From NCBI GenBank assembly GCA_025267735.1, contig CM046297.1, positions 36,544,011 to 36,608,010 on the forward strand: DNA of 64,000 bases, written 5' to 3'. The translations under genes and the position numbers were made by a program. The notes below the pieces were generated by a model, which made no database searches, had not been told where the DNA came from, and saw nothing but the letters and a program-made list of their open reading frames with translations. Of this stretch, positions 1 to 11,735 are shown piece by piece; positions within the stretch are counted from its first letter, which is position 1, and every line of letters begins with the position of its first letter. This stretch comes from Mactra quadrangularis (taxonomy: Eukaryota; Mollusca; Bivalvia; Venerida; Mactridae).

Positions 1-944
1 TATTTGAATTTCTTTTTTATATTTCCACACTGCATTTTAGATGTAATTTCAGGGAGAAAATCCCTTAATGCTCATTTGTCTTGGCGTAGAGGAAATGTAT
101 AAAACATAATCTAAAAATGATTAATTGATGTAAAAGGATATCTTCGAAGACTAAATTGAAATCCTCATGGTTCACTTTGTCTTATTGATGAAAGTTATTA
201 TTTATAGTTATGTATTATGGCTGTAGGGACATCAAATAATTCTCTATGTTTGTATTTTTACATACAAGCTGTATGACTACATCTCCAATGACAAAGTGTT
301 GCCTTTAATGATGATATTCCTCTGTTCTCATGTTTGATGTATGTTGCAAATTATTATAAGCGATTATAAACGATGCCTTGTATTTATGATAGATGTTGGC
401 ATCTCTAATGGCAGATCTGATTCCCTTTAAAGACGATTCTATAATTATGCATATGCGTCTGATCGTTCAACAAAGTAGATAAGCATAATATGCATTTTGT
501 CACGTACTCTATTCTAATGTCCTTGAACTGAGGCTATATTTATGCATTCTTGACAATGGAGAAAGCCTGAAGGAAAACAAACCACTTGTAAAGTATTCAC
601 GAGACAATACATTGATTGAGACATATAGCATTGACTTTAATACATTGTTCTTAAATCATAAACTACTTTAATACTTTGTTCTTAAATCATTAAAGACTCA
701 CTTTGATTTCAATCCGATATAAAATTATCCGCTCGCGCACTCGCTTATTTTGAATCTGTTTACATCATATTATGGGTCGCGTTTAGGTGACCTTTACGTT
801 TATAATATTCATGACGAAATCATTGTGTTACATCATCATGCTACGATTCCAATTCAAGAAATGTATAAGATTGAACCTTATTAATTAATTTAATACATAT
901 TTTATTGTATACATTGGATCGGATAACAGGCATATCATCCTCTC
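1..944. other. Non-coding, AT-rich, no gene seen
   Basis: I see no convincing open frame, RNA gene or bounded element here. A short direct duplication is visible at about 634-689, where a segment containing TTGTTCTTAAATCAT is repeated with small differences. The stretch is either intergenic or part of a long intron. Confidence 0.5.
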
Positions 945-1323
945 TAGGGCTGCTAGATACTCGCGATCCAGACCAGGGAGTCGAGTGGGAATATTCATCA
1001 CGTCCGAAATCGTCGGATCGCGATCTAAAAACGAGCCGTACTTCCCAATTTTTTAAAAATTTAATTCAAAATTTTGATTGATACACATTTAAAGAAAAAT
1101 GTTATCACTGACAATGCCTTTGAAACGTCTGGTAATAGAAATGTTCGGAGTACATGGTTTTCCATTTTGTAAAAGCTTCTGTAATTTTTCACTTATTTTT
1201 GTTAGTACATGAATTCCTATATGCTTCTCCATTAACTAGTAAATAGTGGTTCGATTTGTGAATCGCTATACATGAATCGTGGTTCGGATTGGATCGCAAC
1301 TTGCTCAACGATCCACAGCCCTA
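945..1323. mobile_element. hAT-like non-autonomous element with 8-bp target duplication
   Basis: The element is 379 bp long. It begins TAGGGCTG and ends CAGCCCTA, an 8-bp terminal inverted repeat. It is flanked on both sides by the identical 8-mer ATCCTCTC (937-944 and 1324-1331). An exact 8-bp target duplication with RGGGCTG-type ends is the hallmark of hAT transposons. It contains no transposase, so it would be a MITE moved in trans. Near-terminal GATCC and GGATCG motifs occur at both ends, as is common for hAT subterminal sites. Confidence 0.85.
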
Positions 1324-1331
1324 ATCCTCTC

Positions 1332-2471
1332 CATATCCTGACTTATTGATATAAGAGGTAATCTTAGAAGAGAAATTATCATATAGTCCACTTAACTATC
1401 GATGAAAGTTATACTAATGGGACAAAACATTTGGTTTGGTTATAGGGTCATAAAATGAATCTTCGAGAGTTCTTTATCGACCAAACGCTAATGCATCCTA
1501 ATGGGCAAAGCTTCCCTAAGGATTAAAATGTTCCCATTCAAGATGACGTTGCATTCTAGAATTGCCTGATGAACGGAGACCAAATGTTAAAAGAAAGTGA
1601 CATGTTGCAAATGTTCTATTTTATAATTACGTGATATTTGTTTTGGTTCCATGTTTTATTTCAACGGTAAGAGTCGCTAAATCAAATGATCAGACAGTAA
1701 GTTTTTCTTAACAATGTCTCAAATGATTACTCAGATAGTCTTACAGTATCTGCAAGTAAGGTAAGCCTACTTTATCACTTTGAAAGAAGACTTTTGCTAT
1801 AGAAAAATTGGTGAGCAGTTTAACATCGCAAGTAAATACAAAAGCTAAATGATCAAGATACTACAATACTTGTATACTTTAGTTCTTTTTATATACCCAC
1901 AGTAATACCGAACATAAGTTGCGGCTTTTTGCTCTAATCAATGATTGTTTTTATGGCAAAAACTTACAATGAGGACGATATATGGATATGCAAATGTAAG
2001 TTGTTCGGGTCATTGTCCGATGAAATATTGATACAAGACCTGAAGTGAAATATTACTTTTGAGAGAGTGTTAGACCAATTGAATTTTATCTCCGTGACTT
2101 CGTCTTGGAGATTAATGTATGAGACAAAGTTATAACTCTTAAGGCAATTCAACGTTCCGAATGATTTTTCTGGGGAATGTTTTTCTTTAAATTGTCGGTA
2201 ATTTGGACAAATTATTCTCATTTTCTGACACATTGTCCATATTTTACTTTATAATTTTCCTTGAGGACTATTTCAGGTTATTTTCATGGGTGGTGTTAGC
2301 TTTAAACGCGTGTTTTGTCAGTAAGTACAGCCAACGGCTGTACGCTTAGTGTTTGTTAGAAAAAGTGAAATCATACCAGAAAAAGCAAGAACCAAAAAAC
2401 ACATAAATCTCAAATCCCTACCTCCGTCGTACAACGTAGACGTTTAGTCTTAGCATCTACAGTACGTTATG
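1332..2471. other. Non-coding, no gene seen
   Basis: AT-rich sequence without a supported gene. The longest open frame inside it, on the minus strand at 1964-2233 (89 codons), has random-looking composition and no recognisable motif. Confidence 0.5.
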
Positions 2472-2875
2472 TATAGTCCAACAGAATTAACTTGAGCTTG
2501 ACTTTTATGCAAGAATATATTAAACTCAATATTTACAGTCTATTTTTGTGTTCGTTTGTAAACCGCGTTTTATCGGAAGCTTTCCGCAAAATACACGCAC
2601 TGAACAATTAATGTTGTTTTCATAAGAATAAATACTTTGAAACTGTGCCATAATATTGCTGACTTACTTGTTTTCCCCAAAATTTAATGTGTCTAAAATT
2701 AAAAGTACAATAACTTACCACTTTCAATAAATTAATCTATAGTCATGTCGATCGGTTGTTACAAACACGTGTATAACCGTATACACACATACGGAAACTC
2801 ACGATTTAATGTAAGTGAAGTGTTTAATTATTATAATTAGGTAGTTCAAGCTCAGGTGAATTCTGTTGGACTATA
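2472..2875. mobile_element. Mariner-like MITE with about 30-bp inverted ends
   Basis: The left end (2472-2503) and the reverse complement of the right end (2844-2875) both begin TATAGTCCAACAGAATT and continue to TGAGCTTGA with only two differences in the first 30 bases. A terminal TA is compatible with a Tc1/mariner-type TA target. No transposase is encoded. A second, truncated copy lies at 6936-7029, which supports a mobile origin. Confidence 0.75.
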
Positions 2876-5052
2876 CAGTATGTTTACTAATCGTTGGATA
2901 TGATTAAAATGTGTCACAAATAGAGCGTAAAATGAAAACCGCAAACAAACTCATATCAAATTCTATTGTGTTATTTTCAATCAATATTGAATACATGTAA
3001 TCCTTTTTAAGAATGTTACGTTTACATATAATTGTATCTATACTCTGATCAGTTTCAATATACATTTAGAATTAATCTAATTTCGTTACTTTATCAACCC
3101 TTTGAATGTTGTCTTTTAGGATTGTTAATCAAACATGTTAATAAAAATTTGACATTTAAATTTTTGATATCGACCAGATATGACGTATACTGGCACAACT
3201 ATATGTTAAACTCAATGACTTATGTGCTGATGGTTGGCCTTCAATGTCCTCTAGCAGAATTTTTCTTCATTTCCTTGTTTTCTAAACGATCATGATGTGT
3301 TTCTAAAATTACAGGGAACACTATTTATATGTTTATCATTGTCGTGAAAAAACAACATAAACACTCTTGTAATAAAGTTGTTATTGACTGGCTCATAAAT
3401 TTGTCTGGGTTTCAATAGAAACATTATAGTTCTTTTAATAATCAATAAACTTTTGTGTCAGCATTGTTAGAAAATCATATTGAGTTGAACTTTGCTTGTC
3501 ACATGTTCACAATATGGTTGAAGTCGAAGGTAAAAAAACTCTTCAAGAATGTTCTTTCGTTCTAATCCTTTTCAAGGAATATTGAATTCATATCTTTTTA
3601 CAACTTGAATCATTTTGTATTCTTGCTAAAATATTCCCAGGATAGATATGTTAAAACTAAAATATAGTTTATGGTTCTGCCTTGTCACAATTCATTTAAA
3701 AAATCATTTATAAAATGTTTTAAAAGACACTTAATTTAGCCACTTTCCCTCATTGTATAAGAACATGTCCCTTGTAATGGTTAAATACTTTGGTACTGTG
3801 ATTTACGACTTATCTTTAACATTACTTAGGTCAACTGACCGCTGCAATATAATGAAAAACATGTAACAGAACGTCATAAAGACAATCATGACAGCCTTAG
3901 AGTGGTTTAAACATCATTTGTTTGAGATATTGTCTTTATTTCTCAAGTCTGATTAAAAATGTGTTAACACTATCTATCGTGTTTTTATCATTACTTTTAA
4001 CAATACGTTTGAGGGTAATACCATTTTCTATAAAATTTTCTAATTCAATTGTCAAAACCAAAGCCTTCTTCCGAATGAATGGTTTATAAGGTAGTTAATC
4101 AACTTCATTCAAATTAGAACAATTTTTAAAAAATAAAAAAACCGCGACTGAGTTCGATACTTGAACTATCTGCATGTATTTCGTGTTTCATTTAAAATCT
4201 AACTAGCATAGTTCAATATCAATCTGAATTTCCTGATAAGACAATTGTACATCTACAGAATCAAGTGTACCCTGTTAACTAGTCATTCATATGATGTTGA
4301 GCAAATTTTTCCGTAATGTGTGACAAAAGTAGGCGCTCAGACACCTTAGCTAAAATATGTCTCATCGCAAATTGCATAAATATTGTCTGAAATTCTCTTC
4401 AGTAGTTTTCCATCACATGATATTAAAGAAGTGTCATGGTGCCAATGTTCTGAAGGCAATAATGATTATTATTTAAGTTAGAGGCTTGATAATTCTTATT
4501 TATGTACTGTTTTTTTGGCAAGACATAAAACACATGTCCCTTTTTGGCTTGAATTGAGTGTTTGGCTAATGCGTTAAGTTGTTTGTTTTTGCAAGAGCTT
4601 AAACTTTATATATTCGTATCTCTATTAATACGAACTATTACGTGCTGACAATTATTCTAAACTGGGAAGCCTGGATTGGCAGTTCTATACGCTATCGATT
4701 CAATTAACCAGCAGAACAAATTGTTAAAACAGAAAATGACATCAGATATCTGCACCCTCCTGCATTAACAAGAAATGATCATCTGTGTTTTTATATCATT
4801 TTCCTTGTACTTCAGAGAAAGTTCAGAGTAATAGCAATGCTATATTTCCTTCATGTGAAAATAATCATATCTTTCCCTGTTTTAAATGAATTAGCGACCA
4901 ACTCAGGAAACGTTTCTATTACACTAAGACAATCCATTAATTATAACCAATTCTTCATGACTGGATGCTTTTAATACAAGAATACATCAGAGAATCTCTA
5001 TTGACAGCTTAAATGGTGTGTTGATTTCAACGTCTTTAACAATAAACATTGA
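2876..5052. other. Non-coding, no gene seen
   Basis: No motif-bearing open frame, structural RNA or bounded repeat was recognised. An 87-codon plus-strand frame at 3032-3295 looks like chance: it is hydrophobic, AT-driven and has no neighbouring splice logic. Confidence 0.45.
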
Positions 5053-5343
5053 ATGCATGGAGAAAATAAAAGGATGGGAACAAAAAAAGTGATGCATGAT
5101 ACTTTAAGTTGCTTTTACGATAAGTATTTAGGTAAAACCAATGCGGCCAGTCATCTAACTGTTCTTGAAGAGGGTTATATATCTGGATATAAGCGTTTCG
5201 TCAGAAAAAGCTGCTCCAGTGGAGGAAAACGACCTTACCTGTTACGGAGACAGGCGGAAGATGTGTTTATAGATTTTACTCCTTCCATGCTGGGTAATAT
5301 AACTATCACACCTGAAGTTGTAGTCCGACGTGCTCCCAACTAA
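5053..5343 (+). CDS. Unrecognised 96-codon open frame, possible exon or gene fragment
   Basis: This frame differs from most others in the left half: base composition is more balanced and the translation is mixed in character, with KTNAASHLTVLEEGYISGY followed by a basic RKSCSSGGKR segment and an acidic/hydrophobic end. An AG dinucleotide within TATTTAG (about 5130) and a GT after CTGG (about 5295) could be splice sites of an internal exon, so the upstream ATG need not be used. I do not recognise the family. It could be a relic of a mobile-element gene, a retrocopy fragment or an exon of an unseen gene. No partner exon was found nearby. Confidence 0.2.
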   Translation: MHGENKRMGTKKVMHDTLSCFYDKYLGKTNAASHLTVLEEGYISGYKRFVRKSCSSGGKRPYLLRRQAEDVFIDFTPSMLGNITITPEVVVRRAPN

Positions 5344-5346
5344 TCA

Positions 5347-5366
5347 TTGTTTGTTTGTTTGTTTGT
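5347..5366. repeat. (TTTG)n microsatellite
   Basis: A short TTTG tandem run of about five units follows directly after the open frame. The same tetramer forms the 3' tails of the local SINEs, so it may be the tail of an otherwise lost minus-strand SINE. Confidence 0.6.
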
Positions 5367-5428
5367 ATAATGGCATATTAACACGTAAACTTGTATCATG
5401 TCACGTACTGAAGTTATCGAATGGGTAC

Positions 5429-5745
5429 TGTTTGTTTGCATGTTTTGTTAGGTTTAACGCCGTAGCAAAACATTTTATATGTTATATAACGGCGGTCAGT
5501 CAACCTACTCACTCCTCCTGGAAAGGCTAAATCTCTGGATTTAACTGTCAACCAACTACTAAGCGCATACTTTTCGTCAGTGACTGACAACTGCCCTACA
5601 TAATTGAAAATCATTGGTAGGAGGAGGATGGCCGTAGAAATAATTTCATGACCAAGCTCCACGAAAGTATGCACCGCCCGGGAATCGAACCCACGACCCC
5701 TCGATCAGTAGACTTGCGTGCTACCAACTAAGCTAGTCGGGCGGC
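5429..5745 (-). mobile_element. tRNA-derived SINE, family A (copy A1)
   Basis: Read on the minus strand, it begins with a tRNA-like head. The A-box-like TAGCTTAGTTGG and the B box GGTTCGATTCC are intact, and the ends CCGCCCG/CGGGCGG can pair. A body follows with GTCAGTCACTGACGAAA, then TTTAACGCCGTAGC-type sequence read in reverse, and a CAAACA-rich tail at the 5429 side. Related copies lie at 16626-16948, 35773-36064 and 36171-36490, with decayed copies at 23840-24036 and 26980-27100. SINEs carry Pol III promoters and need LINE enzymes to move. Confidence 0.85.
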
Positions 5746-6404
5746 TTGAATAGGTACTTGTAATGCAATTTCAATATATCAGACTAAAGTCAACATAAAT
5801 TTGCTTGTTCAATATCTTTCTTTACATGCCAGTAGAAAGTTTATTATCTCCTGCGATTAGCTCCTGAATTTGAATGTATACAATAAAGCAAACATTTGCA
5901 TCATAAGCATAATCATAGAGTTCGTACACAAGTGCAACATCTAAATATTGGTAACATTATAGATCATGACAAGCGAAAGAAATTTATAGTTTTCTACGCC
6001 TGTCCTCAACTCGGGAATATTAGAATGTTATCATAAACAAACGCGTTCAATACTGGATTGAAATTTATGCTTACCCAAGCATGCACACGGCTAAGAAATT
6101 ATAGCAGCATTACATCTCATGCATTATTTATAGTTCTCTATTACCATATGACAATTTTATAATGTTACATGATGCATTCATCTGCATTATTCATCTCTTT
6201 TCTTTTCTGGGACTGTCTCAAGTGTCAGTGACCAAGGAAATATACTGTTTGTCATCTTAAATATTGACTTTTAGATATATTAGGAATGTGTATCAGGTAG
6301 CCATAATATGTATTAAAGTTTAAGTTAAAAGTTCGGTTTAAAGTCTGCTTCCATATACATGTTCGGCCGACTTTACAATCTTGTACAATAACTCCTGATC
6401 ATTG
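5746..6404. other. Non-coding, no gene seen
   Basis: AT-rich spacer between two minus-strand SINE copies, with no recognisable feature. Confidence 0.45.
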
Positions 6405-6577
6405 AAATCGCCCTCAGGCGGGCGATCCCTCACAGTACCCATTTACACCTGGGTGGAGTGGAACAATTGTAGGTACATTACTTGCTCAATGAAATTAGCA
6501 GTGCCCCAAGTGGGGATCGAACCCGGGACTTCTCGTTCCCTAAGCGCGCGTCCTACCACTGGACCACTGCACCTACA
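6405..6577 (-). mobile_element. tRNA-derived SINE, family D (copy D1)
   Basis: On the minus strand the sequence starts at GTAGGTGCAGTGGTCCAGTG. The A-box-like block is TGGTCCAGTGGTAGGACG and the B box is GGGTTCGATCC, a tRNA-like layout. The part farther from the head contains TACACCTGGGTGGAGTGGAA in plus orientation. Related heads are at 34239-34347 and 35325-35415. It is not a functional tRNA gene, because the body continues past the acceptor region. Confidence 0.75.
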
Positions 6578-6935
6578 TAATTGTCTTATTCTTATGTCTT
6601 CCAGAGCGTGCTTCAGTGCTTTTCCCTCGAGAGCATATATAGCATGATCATTATTATTAATTCAATTAATGCATTAGTTGGTGTGCTCCAATCTATGTAA
6701 ATTGTTTTGAATAATAATTAGATCAACATTTAGCATGTTAACTTTATTTAAATCATTGTAGTTCAAGGATGCATGATCGACTTTTGTAGCAAGCATATTT
6801 TAAGATATACGAAAAAATCGATCGTTAGCAACTTGATTATATGAACCTATTGTTGTCAAAACATTTCCTGTCTTTGATGTATGCCTATTAGTCCCAAAAC
6901 CATCTATTATTTAGATGTTTGTCATATTTTACATT

Positions 6936-7029
6936 TATAGTCCAATAATATTAACCTGAGCTTGACCTTTATGCAAGAATATATTAAACTTAGTATTTAC
7001 TGTCTATTTTAGTCTTCGTTTGTGAATCG
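6936..7029. mobile_element. Truncated mariner-like MITE (copy of 2472-2875)
   Basis: It begins TATAGTCCAATAATATTAAC and follows the first about 90 bp of the 2472-2875 element closely, including CTTTATGCAAGAATATATTA. It stops where a SINE fragment begins (7032), so its right part was lost. Confidence 0.7.
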
Positions 7030-7031
7030 CG

Positions 7032-7176
7032 GTTAGGTCGTACATGTACCTAGTTGTCGGCCTCGTGGTAGGGTAAGTTAGTATTGGTGATAGAAAAGTG
7101 TCCAGGAAACCTATAGTAGGAAGAGCTGGCCGTCGTTTATAAAAACCTAAATATGTGTTGAATACGACGTCAAAAA
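7032..7176 (+). mobile_element. SINE family B, 5'-truncated (copy B3)
   Basis: It lacks the tRNA head and contains the family B body: GGCCTCGTGGTAGGGTAAGT, then GTCCAGGAAACCTATAGTAG, then GTTGAATACGACGTCAAAAA at the 3' end. Full copies are at 36674-36903 (minus) and 39460-39691 (plus). Head-less copies are typical of incomplete reverse transcription. Confidence 0.75.
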
Positions 7177-7420
7177 TCCACATATTGATCAGAAGATTTA
7201 ACGTTTAAGGTACAAATAGTATATGTCCTACGGTGCAAGCTTCTTAAATCAACATCAATACCCATTTTACACTTACTAAACCATATATTGATGTCATATC
7301 TGCTGTGAGACTTAATCTTTAACATTTCTTAAACTCTTATAATACCTCAGTTTATGGTTGACAGTTGCTTCCGTGTGAAGGTATTAATGTTTTACTAAGT
7401 ATCAGATAAGATACGATTTT

Positions 7421-7479
7421 CTTTGTTTGTTTGTTTTGGTTTTACGGCGCACCAACACAGAAAGGTCATATCGCGCCAT
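7421..7479 (-). mobile_element. SINE tail fragment, family E
   Basis: A TTTG-rich run leads into GGTTTTACGGCGCACCAACA and CAGAAAGGTCATATCGCGCC. The same module recurs at 12667-12725, 40936-40993 and 60116-60175, each with the CAAA-type tail on the outer side. It is probably the conserved 3' end of a SINE or of its partner LINE. Confidence 0.65.
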
Positions 7480-10400
7480 TTGATTCTCTAACGTATGTGA
7501 TGCCACGAAATATCAACACTGTTATTGAGAACCAACACATTAGTAGATGTGCATGTAAATAGAATTATTGAAAGAGACATTTTTCAAGTGAAAGCTTAAG
7601 GGGTGAAACAGAAAATGTATCAAGTATTAGACTACCGGAGGCATTACAGAGTAGCTTAAGTTCAAATTGTATTACACTTAAACTTTTGGAGGTTATGCTG
7701 CGAGGTGCCGAATTGTTTCGTGCTAAGGAAACTGTCGCCTATCCGGCTATACGGCTGGTTCATGTACATATAACAGATTTTACGTGAAATGTGACATATG
7801 ATATAAAATATAAAAAGATTATGAACAATTACATTGCTTCCAGCGTCATATTAAAATGTCTCTATGGTATTCCTTTAGCAGTATACGACAATTCAAATTA
7901 AGAAAAGACAATACATAGTCATAGCGTTATTTGTTGTTTCCTCGTAGTTTTATATGCTAAGTGTCTTGTTTAGAAAGTTTCCATCCTGATTAGAATATTT
8001 ATTACCAGGACTATCTAATTTCTTATGACCTAATTTTAGAAATTTCAATGCTCATTACCATTCAAACTTCTGACTTTGATGCCAATTAAAATACATAATT
8101 GTGTTACCCTTCTCAGTATTCTAATTAGAAAAAAATGAATGTTGGATAATTTACTATAATTGAATTTTGAAGAACTTTCTTTACAATTGGATTGTCATAC
8201 TATCAGAAATTTTAATTACAATGAAGGTAGTGATAAAGCTAATTTTATTGGCATGTTAACCCAATATCAATTTTAGAGAATTTTTTATCTTACAACTTAC
8301 GTCTCTCTTACTTCATAAACTTTTATTTGTTATTGTGTTAATTGGTTTGTATGCATTTGGGATTTAGAAGATGCTCACTTATGTCTTAATAATGTATAAA
8401 TACAATATATAAACAACTTCATTAGGCAAATTTAAATAGCTTCTGTAATAAGTAACGTAAAACTAACATCTTTGTATTGATATATGTGTCGATTCCGATG
8501 ATACAAAAACAATCATTCTTTGATTTCGTTAATTTCTAGCTTAATGTCAAAATCCCTATATTTTATATCATTGCCAACTTCAATTCAGCTCATGTTGTCA
8601 AAAAATCGCACTTTTTTCATATTGATCATCATAAGTTTTATCGTCTGTATTTGCCGTTTGATTTTATAGTACTCTTGATAACTTTAAAATCGGTTGTTCC
8701 TCTTTACTTGTACATTCTACTCTATTACCCAACAAAACCAATGTTCGTACAACGACATAAGCCTCGACAGTATTCCATATATTTCATGTCGGAGACTGTA
8801 TCGTTTTATTTACCATATGATACCAATGGACAAATAGTCTAGAAAAATACATCTGTATATACAAAGCTTTATTCAAACTAACAAAATACTACCCTCATGA
8901 GACCTGGCTTACAAATATACATATTGAATAATCTAGTGAGTATGGTTGTTATAACTAACTTAACTGTCTATATCCTTTATTAAAGGCACAATAGGACTGG
9001 AAAGTATACCATAGAATTGAAATTATGACATTGCAATATGAATTTCAAGCACATTGCATAAATGTTAATAATGGATATGCTTTCACATTAGCTTATTGTG
9101 GGCTGATATTAAAGATTTATAGGAATGGATGTGTATATCATCGCGGTAGTGCTTAACTGCTAAAACAATCAACTTTTAACACAATGGTTATAAAATTTGT
9201 GATTGTAGATTTTTCAAATGCATTTTAATGTATGCGGGCATCACCTGACGTTACAAAAATTGCAATATGTCTATTATGAAATTAGATTGAACAGTTCATT
9301 GCATTAGTTGCTTTATTAACTCAGCATTTAATTCATACATGCTACATGCAGTTTTGCTATTGGATCTAATAAAAAATCGATAAATTGCCCTGATACATAA
9401 TTTCTACATATATTCAAACTATGTCTTTAACCAACTTGTGCTTTGATATAAACAACAATATCTAGGAATGCTGTGTTGAGATCATATGTTTATCATTATA
9501 GAGACTTATGTCTCACTCGTACAAGTATTGATAACACTATGGAATGACGGGATATCAAGTGATGTCTGACATTTTGTCTACGTATTGTCATAAGTATTTT
9601 GTTTCTTTTGGAAAGTCTAGGGAATATCATTGTTATACAATTTATGGTCCTTTGACACACTGATGATGATATTGTGTCGAAAGCATTCTGAAATAATTCT
9701 AAAAACGAGTGTAGTCTTGGCAAAACATTGCTTGTGTTTATGAAATATAGTTCCGGAAGGTATTGACATTCCTGATAAATTTAGGACAATATAGACAGAA
9801 ATTACGACGAAATAAAACTTTACTAATATTCTCTAAACAATTAGTTTCTAAAAAAACTTTACCTTTCAGATCAAATTAAAGTATCATAGACAGAAGTTAT
9901 GACGAAATAAAATCTTAACTTTGTAAGCTCGGTATTTTTTTCTAAATTGAAAATCTTGAGTAGAAATCAATGTTGACTATTTTGGTTTGGTTTTTAACGT
10001 TTTGTTTTGTAATTTTCTTTATTTACAGCAAGTAAACATACAAATTATTACAAGACATGTAACAAGATTAGTAGTACAATACAATATGTTATTAATACTG
10101 AATTTGTATTAGCTTAATAATACAATTAATGTAAGTTTTCATTCTCATCTTGGAGTGATGATTGACACATAAAGTGTGAACCAATTATTTACTACAATTT
10201 TCTCTGATTAGAAAAAAATACAAAATATTTTAAAGCATATATACAGAGTGTATAGCGTGTATATTTCTTAAGAGTTAATGCTAAAACAATCTTCCAAAGA
10301 TGGAATTTAGGAATATACAAATATTATAACAAAAAACTTATTCAAGGTCATAGGTTTGTATTTTGTATTTATTTATTCATTGTGGAACATACGTATATAA

Positions 10401-10719
10401 TTGAAGAGGCGTGATTGAAATTTTAGCCTCTATTTCTGAATCAATCAGGCGTCACTCTATTTAAAAGCTCTATTAATCCGTTAAGTACTTTTAATGTCTG
10501 ATATCAATAAGTATGCGACAAATAACAATGATTCTCCCCGAGCTAAAGTACTAGATTATGTGGCCGATATTATACCCCTACATATTGATTAGACAGACAC
10601 ACAAGGTCATGACAGTGTTACTTAAACTAATTATAGTAGAAAGATTATCTTAAATGCACATTGTTTAATACCATGTCTGCATGTTATTCCCTTAGGAGAT
10701 TATGCTGAACTTCAATATC
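7480..10719. other. Non-coding, no gene seen
   Basis: A long AT-rich stretch without supported genes. A small direct repeat is visible at about 9789-9817 and 9888-9916 (ATAGACAGAARTTAYGACGA). No splice-flanked coding segment was recognised on either strand. Confidence 0.45.
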
Positions 10720-11060
10720 TTAGAATATTGCAAAAGTTCATAGAATTATGTTAATATGAATTGAAATGATTTCTCTATTCAAATAAAACTCATTATGGTA
10801 TAACACAATCAAAATATCTTCACAGCAATATTCAATATGTTAACTTCTGTGAATGTTCTGCAATTATTGCTGTCAATTTCCGTGTTACAGCTTTACTTCA
10901 CATTTCAATTGTCTACATTATTGCATATAACGTAACTGAATTTATTTTCTCTGCTAACTAAATTTACAACAATTCAATAGTTTTCTTATTGGTTGTTCAG
11001 ACAATTAAAATCTAGCGTCTAGCAGAAACTCATTTTAGACAGAATCAATTAAAGTTCACC
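10720..11060. repeat. Old direct repeat, left copy
   Basis: This segment aligns with 11455-11735 in the same orientation. Shared blocks include TTATTGCTGTCA, an ACAATTCAATWG block, and GCAATTAAAATCT with a nearby GTCTAG. The copies are clearly related but well diverged, so this is an old local duplication or two insertions of one element. No ends or target duplications are visible. Confidence 0.55.
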
Positions 11061-11454
11061 AAATGTTAAACTAATAATATTGTTGTCAAATACGAATGGA
11101 TTTTGTTTAAAATTTGCATAACGTCACACACAAAATGCTGAAAGCAAAAGTTATGCACCTCTGACAGTCTTACTTAAAGGGACTAGTACATTTACAGAAT
11201 AATATTTCAAACTAATGAATAATTGTAATAAAATATAGTTGATTCATGTTAAAAAAAGCTGAAAGACGGTGTGCATTCCTACTTCACAATTTAACACACC
11301 ATTTATCGTAATTTGATTAGAAAAGAATCTTAGAAGGTTAAGATATAATATACGGTTTTCAAAAAGCACACATCAATGATATAATGTCTTTAAACTATTC
11401 CCCATTGACATTATGTTAGAACCTTCATATCTCACAAAAGCAATTTGTAACCTA

Positions 11455-11735
11455 CTTCATTTTGATGCTGATTTGGTTTATTGTTAAATCCCTCAATATA
11501 TTTGCAATAAAATTCAATAAATCATGTAATCTGAATATTCTGCATTTATTGCTGTCAGGTTCTGTACTTCAGCCTTACATATCATTCACAGTGTTTAGGT
11601 TTTTGATGATAGCTTAATTGAATTCATTCTCTCTGCCAACGAAATTCCCCACAATTCAATTGTGTCTTTATTAAATTTACTGGCAATTAAAATCTGGAGT
11701 CTAGTGGAACCTGACATTTATGCAGATCAGTTCTT
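11455..11735. repeat. Old direct repeat, right copy
   Basis: Partner of 10720-11060, with the same order of shared blocks. The 90-codon minus-strand frame just to its right (11932-12204) has no recognisable domain and is not called as a gene. Confidence 0.55.

Noticed and set aside
5686..5745. tRNA gene on the minus strand
   Set aside because: A and B boxes are present, but the sequence continues into a SINE body repeated elsewhere with a CAAA tail. The same applies to the heads at 16626, 35773, 36430-36490, 36840-36903, 39460 and 28400-28482.
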